Shown: in pieces, positions 34,183 through 36,546 of the stretch
Layout: each line of letters starts with the position of its first letter
How positions within the stretch are numbered: the first letter of the stretch is position 1
Origin: Candidatus Jorgensenbacteria bacterium RIFCSPHIGHO2_02_FULL_45_20
GTDB taxonomy: Bacteria > Patescibacteriota > Minisyncoccia > UBA6257 > GWB1-50-10
NCBI GenBank assembly: GCA_001779535.1
Contig: MFKJ01000003.1
Location: 1 to 36,546 of the forward strand
Length of the DNA stretch: 36,546 bases
Direction of reading: 5' to 3'
The notes under the pieces: model-generated
Seen by the model: only the letters and a program-made list of their open reading frames with translations
Told to the model about the DNA's origin: nothing
Database searches by the model: none
Made by a program: the position numbers and the translations under genes

Positions 34183-35325
34183 ATGAACGAAAAATACATT
34201 CCATCAAAAGAAGAAATAGAGCTAGCTGAAGAAATTGCTGTGGAGGATCATATGACTTCTGAACAAAAAAGTGATTCTGAATTTAGGGTTAAAAACTGGG
34301 AACAAGAGCAAGCGCCCTGGGTTCCATTTGACGATGACGATATTGATGAAAATTTTGAACGTAAGCCAGCTACTCCTGAACAAAAAGAAGATATGGATAG
34401 AAGATTAGCGGAGCTTGCTGACGCTTTCGAGGGTTCAGATATTAATTGGCACATGGACGGTGCTTTGAATGTTTCTTTAATGAATGGTGGATATATTGGA
34501 AATCATAAAGATGTAGATTTATCAATTGAAAAAAACGAACTTGCAAAACTTGAAGCTCAACTGCTCAAAAAAGGATTCGGATTATTTTTATCAAGAACTG
34601 AGGACAAAACAAAAAATAAAGTAATGCGAAGAGCCGGACATGCTGATTTTGCAGATTCAGACACCGAACATATGCTTATTGCCGCAATCGACGAAAATGG
34701 CCAAATCAGGAGAGATAAATCTTTAAATTTTGTTGACACGCATATTGTCGAAAGAAATGCAGACGGGCAAGCGCTTGGAAATTCGGGCGTAGTAATACCA
34801 GATAAATGGACAAAACCTTATCCCGTTGAATTTCAAGGAAAATCAATCAATTTATCACATCCAGGCAAGGTTTTGTATTACAAATTACACCAAGGGCGAG
34901 GTTATGACACTACTGACATCCAACGATTAGTTGAAACTGGAAAGGTTACAGAAGAAGATGTCGCGGATGTAGAAAAAGTATTTGAAAGCGAGTTTACTGC
35001 AAACATTGTACGTGGACGGAAAGTATTTGAGGCGGTTGCAAAACAATTAATGCCAGAAATGAATACCGACCAGATTATTGATGTTATTTTGCAACAGCGT
35101 GAATTAACAAAAGGAGGTGAAGAAGCACGAGAATTTTTTAGGCCGTTTGCACAAAAAATTTTTGAATCAGATGACAAGACAACGGATGCGATGTTAAAAA
35201 TTGGAATTGAATTATTTAAAGTTGAAGAAAAAGATAATCAAAAACGTGAGGAAATTAATCGAGTTAGACAAGCAGTCGTTGACGCGCAAAAATTAAAACA
35301 GATTCGGGAGGAATTAAAAAAATAA
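34183..35325 (+). CDS. Nucleotidyltransferase-fold protein (ANT/AbiEii-like)
   Basis: The 380-residue protein has an acidic N-terminal part (1-80), then a nucleotidyltransferase-like core. INWHMDGALNVSLMNGGYIG and NHKDVDLSIEKNELAKLEAQ match the pattern 'W-x-DGG... RxHxDxDl' of aminoglycoside/lincosamide nucleotidyltransferases and AbiEii-type toxins, with the DxD (DVD) as the metal site. HPGKVLYYKLHQGRGYDTTDIQRL resembles their helical K...R...D-x-x-D segment. The C-terminus is a long charged helix. It could be a resistance enzyme, a toxin or something else; the fold is a moderate call. It is enclosed by a long inverted repeat whose right arm includes its stop codon. Confidence 0.6.
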   Translation: MNEKYIPSKEEIELAEEIAVEDHMTSEQKSDSEFRVKNWEQEQAPWVPFDDDDIDENFERKPATPEQKEDMDRRLAELADAFEGSDINWHMDGALNVSLMNGGYIGNHKDVDLSIEKNELAKLEAQLLKKGFGLFLSRTEDKTKNKVMRRAGHADFADSDTEHMLIAAIDENGQIRRDKSLNFVDTHIVERNADGQALGNSGVVIPDKWTKPYPVEFQGKSINLSHPGKVLYYKLHQGRGYDTTDIQRLVETGKVTEEDVADVEKVFESEFTANIVRGRKVFEAVAKQLMPEMNTDQIIDVILQQRELTKGGEEAREFFRPFAQKIFESDDKTTDAMLKIGIELFKVEEKDNQKREEINRVRQAVVDAQKLKQIREELKK

Positions 35326-35400
35326 AAAAATAATTTTGCCCCGATTAAATCTTTTGTCTAACGACAAAAGCGAAAAGAATTTTTTAATACATCAGCTAAC
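35316..35400 (-). repeat. Right arm of the long inverted repeat
   Basis: Reverse complement of the left arm (34090-34167), ending outward in TACATCAGCTAAC. Its central hairpin is CTTTTGTC-TAAC-GACAAAAG (35351-35370), unrelated to the left arm's hairpin although flanked by the same sequence. Confidence 0.9.
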
Positions 35401-35468
35401 ACGCAATATCCGCAAGGGCTAAGGCCACATCCGCTAAGGCGGACGTCGGATATTGCGAAACGTTATGT
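35394..35468 (+). repeat. attC-like recombination hairpin site A
   Basis: AGCTAAC (35394-35400) and GTTATGT (35462-35468) flank a perfect 11-bp stem, CGCAATATCCG (35402-35412) with CGGATATTGCG (35447-35457), with unpaired bases (A on one side, AAAC on the other) between core and stem. The variable top has two small hairpins, GGC-TAAG-GCC and TCCGC-TAAG-GCGGA. The 75-bp size, TAAC/GTTA core pairing and bulged spacers fit integron attC sites. Confidence 0.65.
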
Positions 35469-35506
35469 GCAATAACTTTTAAGGGTCATACGCTTACTAA
35501 ACAATA

Positions 35507-35923
35507 ATGCGTGAAACTAATATAGTTGAAAAGTTTCTTGCGTCAGTTATCAATGTGGCTGTCGTCGGGATAGTTTTCTTTCCATTTATATTTTCAGATG
35601 TTAGCTCATTGATAAAAAAACTCATTCTCATTGTCATATTTCTGCTTTATAATCTACTTGTTCTTATATTCAACAAGAATAGGTGTATTGGAATGGTGTG
35701 TCTCAGGACAAGGTGGAAAGAAAACTATCCATTTGTTAACCAAGCGATCTATATATTGCTGTACACGCTTAGCTTTTCAACTCTTTTGTTTCATGTATAT
35801 TTCCTGTTCGATTTATTTTTGTTGAATATGATTTTTCTTCAGCTCCCCATGGTGGTATTGAAAAAGAATACCTTGCATGGTTATTTATCTGGCAAGATGA
35901 TTACTGTAAAAACGAGCCCTTAA
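35507..35923 (+). CDS. RDD-like small membrane protein
   Basis: The 138-residue protein has about four membrane helices, the first after a short charged N-terminus (MRETNIVEKFLASVIN). The stretch NKNRCIGMVCLRTRW after the second helix resembles the second conserved block of RDD-family proteins (tlGk...girV). RDD proteins are poorly understood membrane proteins, some linked to ion transport. It is a single-gene unit between hairpin sites A and B. No strong promoter or Shine-Dalgarno is visible. The short arms TAACTTTTAAGGG (35473-35485) and CCCTTAAAAATTA (35917-35929) flank it. Confidence 0.5.
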   Translation: MRETNIVEKFLASVINVAVVGIVFFPFIFSDVSSLIKKLILIVIFLLYNLLVLIFNKNRCIGMVCLRTRWKENYPFVNQAIYILLYTLSFSTLLFHVYFLFDLFLLNMIFLQLPMVVLKKNTLHGYLSGKMITVKTSP

Positions 35924-35970
35924 AAATTACATCCGACTTTTTAGTTTTGCTGTAATTTAGAGTATAATGA

Positions 35971-36050
35971 GATTAACAATTAAGTAAGAATATTAAGGTT
36001 TTGTGCCTAGAAACCAAAGTGCAGGACTTCAGATATTCTTAACGTTATGT
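35971..36050 (+). repeat. attC-like recombination hairpin site B
   Basis: GATTAAC (35971-35977) and GTTATGT (36044-36050) flank the 9-bp stem TAAGAATAT/ATATTCTTA (35985-35993 with 36033-36041). The 80-bp size and GTTATGTG end match site A. The upstream core could instead be TACATCCGAC (35928-35937), which resembles the conserved right ends of the other cassettes. Confidence 0.5.
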
Positions 36051-36101
36051 GAAATAGCCAGAAATTTCTTTGTTATTTTAGAATTTTTTGGCAATTTATT
36101 T
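36044..36101 (+). repeat. Left inverted-repeat arm of the 74-residue gene unit
   Basis: GTTATGTGAAATAGCCAGAA starts this arm, which matches the reverse complement of 36390-36446 closely (26 of the first 28 bases, and the inner TTTTTTGGCAATTTATTT exactly). Confidence 0.85.
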
Positions 36102-36118
36102 CGGTCGAACATAGCTTG

Positions 36119-36127
36119 TGATATAAT
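36119..36127 (+). promoter_or_regulatory. Extended -10 promoter of the 74-residue gene
   Basis: TGA-TATAAT (36119-36127) is an extended -10 element; the -35 region is poor. It gives a leader of about 26 nt with an AAGGA ribosome site (36148-36152) 7 nt before ATG 36160. Confidence 0.55.
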
Positions 36128-36159
36128 TTAAGCGTTTAATAATTATTAAGGAAAAAACT

Positions 36160-36384
36160 ATGTCAGAACAACAAAAAGGTTTTGAAGGAAAACCTGAAAG
36201 TCCTTCGCCAGAAGAAGAAAAAAAGGAATTGTCTTTATCCCCCAATGAAGTGCACACGATGTCATATCTAATAGATAGAGAATTACTAGACTTAAAAAAA
36301 GAAAAGAGACCAGACGATGATGATTATACAAATAAGTTGAAGCAATTATTTTTAAAATTGCAAGGAAGAGAGTTTGATAGCTAA
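36160..36384 (+). CDS. Small acidic orphan protein, 74 residues
   Basis: The protein is hydrophilic and strongly charged: a Glu/Pro/Lys-rich N-terminal half (PESPSPEEEKKE) and a helical C-terminal half (SYLIDRELLDLKKEKRPDDDD, NKLKQLFLKLQG). There are no cysteines or membrane segments. It has its own promoter and ribosome site and is enclosed by inverted-repeat arms. I do not recognise a family. Small, self-promoted orphan genes are typical cargo of cassettes, and an antitoxin-like or phage-defence role is possible, but nothing in the sequence shows it. Confidence 0.6.
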   Translation: MSEQQKGFEGKPESPSPEEEKKELSLSPNEVHTMSYLIDRELLDLKKEKRPDDDDYTNKLKQLFLKLQGREFDS

Positions 36385-36389
36385 TCTAT

Positions 36390-36446
36390 AAATAAATTGC
36401 CAAAAAATACATTAAGGAAAAGAAATTTCTGGCTACATCACATAAC
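36390..36446 (-). repeat. Right inverted-repeat arm of the 74-residue gene unit
   Basis: Reverse complement of the left arm, ending outward in TACATCACATAAC. The same TACATCA..TAAC end closes the nucleotidyltransferase unit. The next hairpin site begins at 36440 but its far side appears to lie beyond the window. Confidence 0.85.
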
Positions 36447-36487
36447 AGCGTGTATCTGGATACGGAAAATTGGCGCAAAAATCAAAA

Positions 36488-36510
36488 ACCCCGATGCAGA
36501 GCATCGAGGT
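36488..36510 (-). terminator. Leftward rho-independent terminator
   Basis: CCCCGATGC-AGA-GCATCGAGG has a 10-bp stem (one C/A mismatch). On the minus strand it is followed by TTTTTGATTTTT. It would end a minus-strand gene lying to the right of the window. Confidence 0.55.
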
Positions 36511-36546
36511 ATGATCTCTTCGTTTAGAGTAAATCGAATAGAGTAG

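Noticed and set aside
34090-35400. Ordinary IS or transposon
   Set aside because: The enclosed gene has no transposase features and no target-site duplication is visible. The GTTA ends join directly onto the attC-like hairpin.

Overview
The window looks like a chromosome segment of a Candidate Phyla Radiation bacterium, most likely Parcubacteria (Patescibacteria). The signs are compact genes, trimmed versions of universal proteins (ValRS and MetRS without C-terminal arms, a short RecO), a YraN-NusA-HppA block, many small single-pass membrane proteins, weak or missing Shine-Dalgarno sites, and only housekeeping metabolism (glyA, folD). The lineage is inferred from gene content and style; no 16S rRNA gene is present.

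Layout. 1-3.7 kb: a DEDDy-type exonuclease, a 32-residue membrane peptide, glyA, an orphan small gene between two terminators, and folD. 3.7-7.7 kb (minus strand): ftsK, a RodZ-like HTH/membrane protein and recA. 7.75-8.35 kb: a gene-free segment with two perfect inverted DnaA boxes, AT-rich DNA and two perfect 16-bp parS palindromes inside a 77-bp tandem duplication. This is a strong candidate for oriC plus the centromere. Genes point away from it on both sides nearby. 8.35-13.2 kb: yraN, nusA behind a structured leader, a K+-independent-type H+-pyrophosphatase, a GreA/B-like factor and an orphan gene. 13.3-16.7 kb (minus): valS, prsW and hsp20. 16.8-32.3 kb (plus): tsaD, DoxX-like, a processive GT2 glycosyltransferase, recO, a DUF11-like surface protein, glyQS, an M16 peptidase, an AI-2E-type permease, metG, tatD, leuS carrying an inserted Nudix domain, and a lamin-tail-like surface protein.

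32.3-36.5 kb is different: AT-rich, with spaced single genes (an XRE-HTH/SET-domain fusion, an HD hydrolase, a nucleotidyltransferase-like protein, an RDD-like membrane protein and a 74-residue acidic protein). They are separated by imperfect hairpin sites that share GTTA-type core ends and resemble integron attC sites. At least two genes are also enclosed by long inverted repeats with matching outer ends. I read this as an integron-like or otherwise hairpin-bounded cassette array; no integrase gene is in the window.

The best candidates for something new are the cassette array with its long inverted-repeat ends, the HTH-SET fusion, the LeuRS-Nudix fusion, and the dnaA-less oriC/parS region. 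All functional statements are from reading the sequence; nothing was searched or computed.
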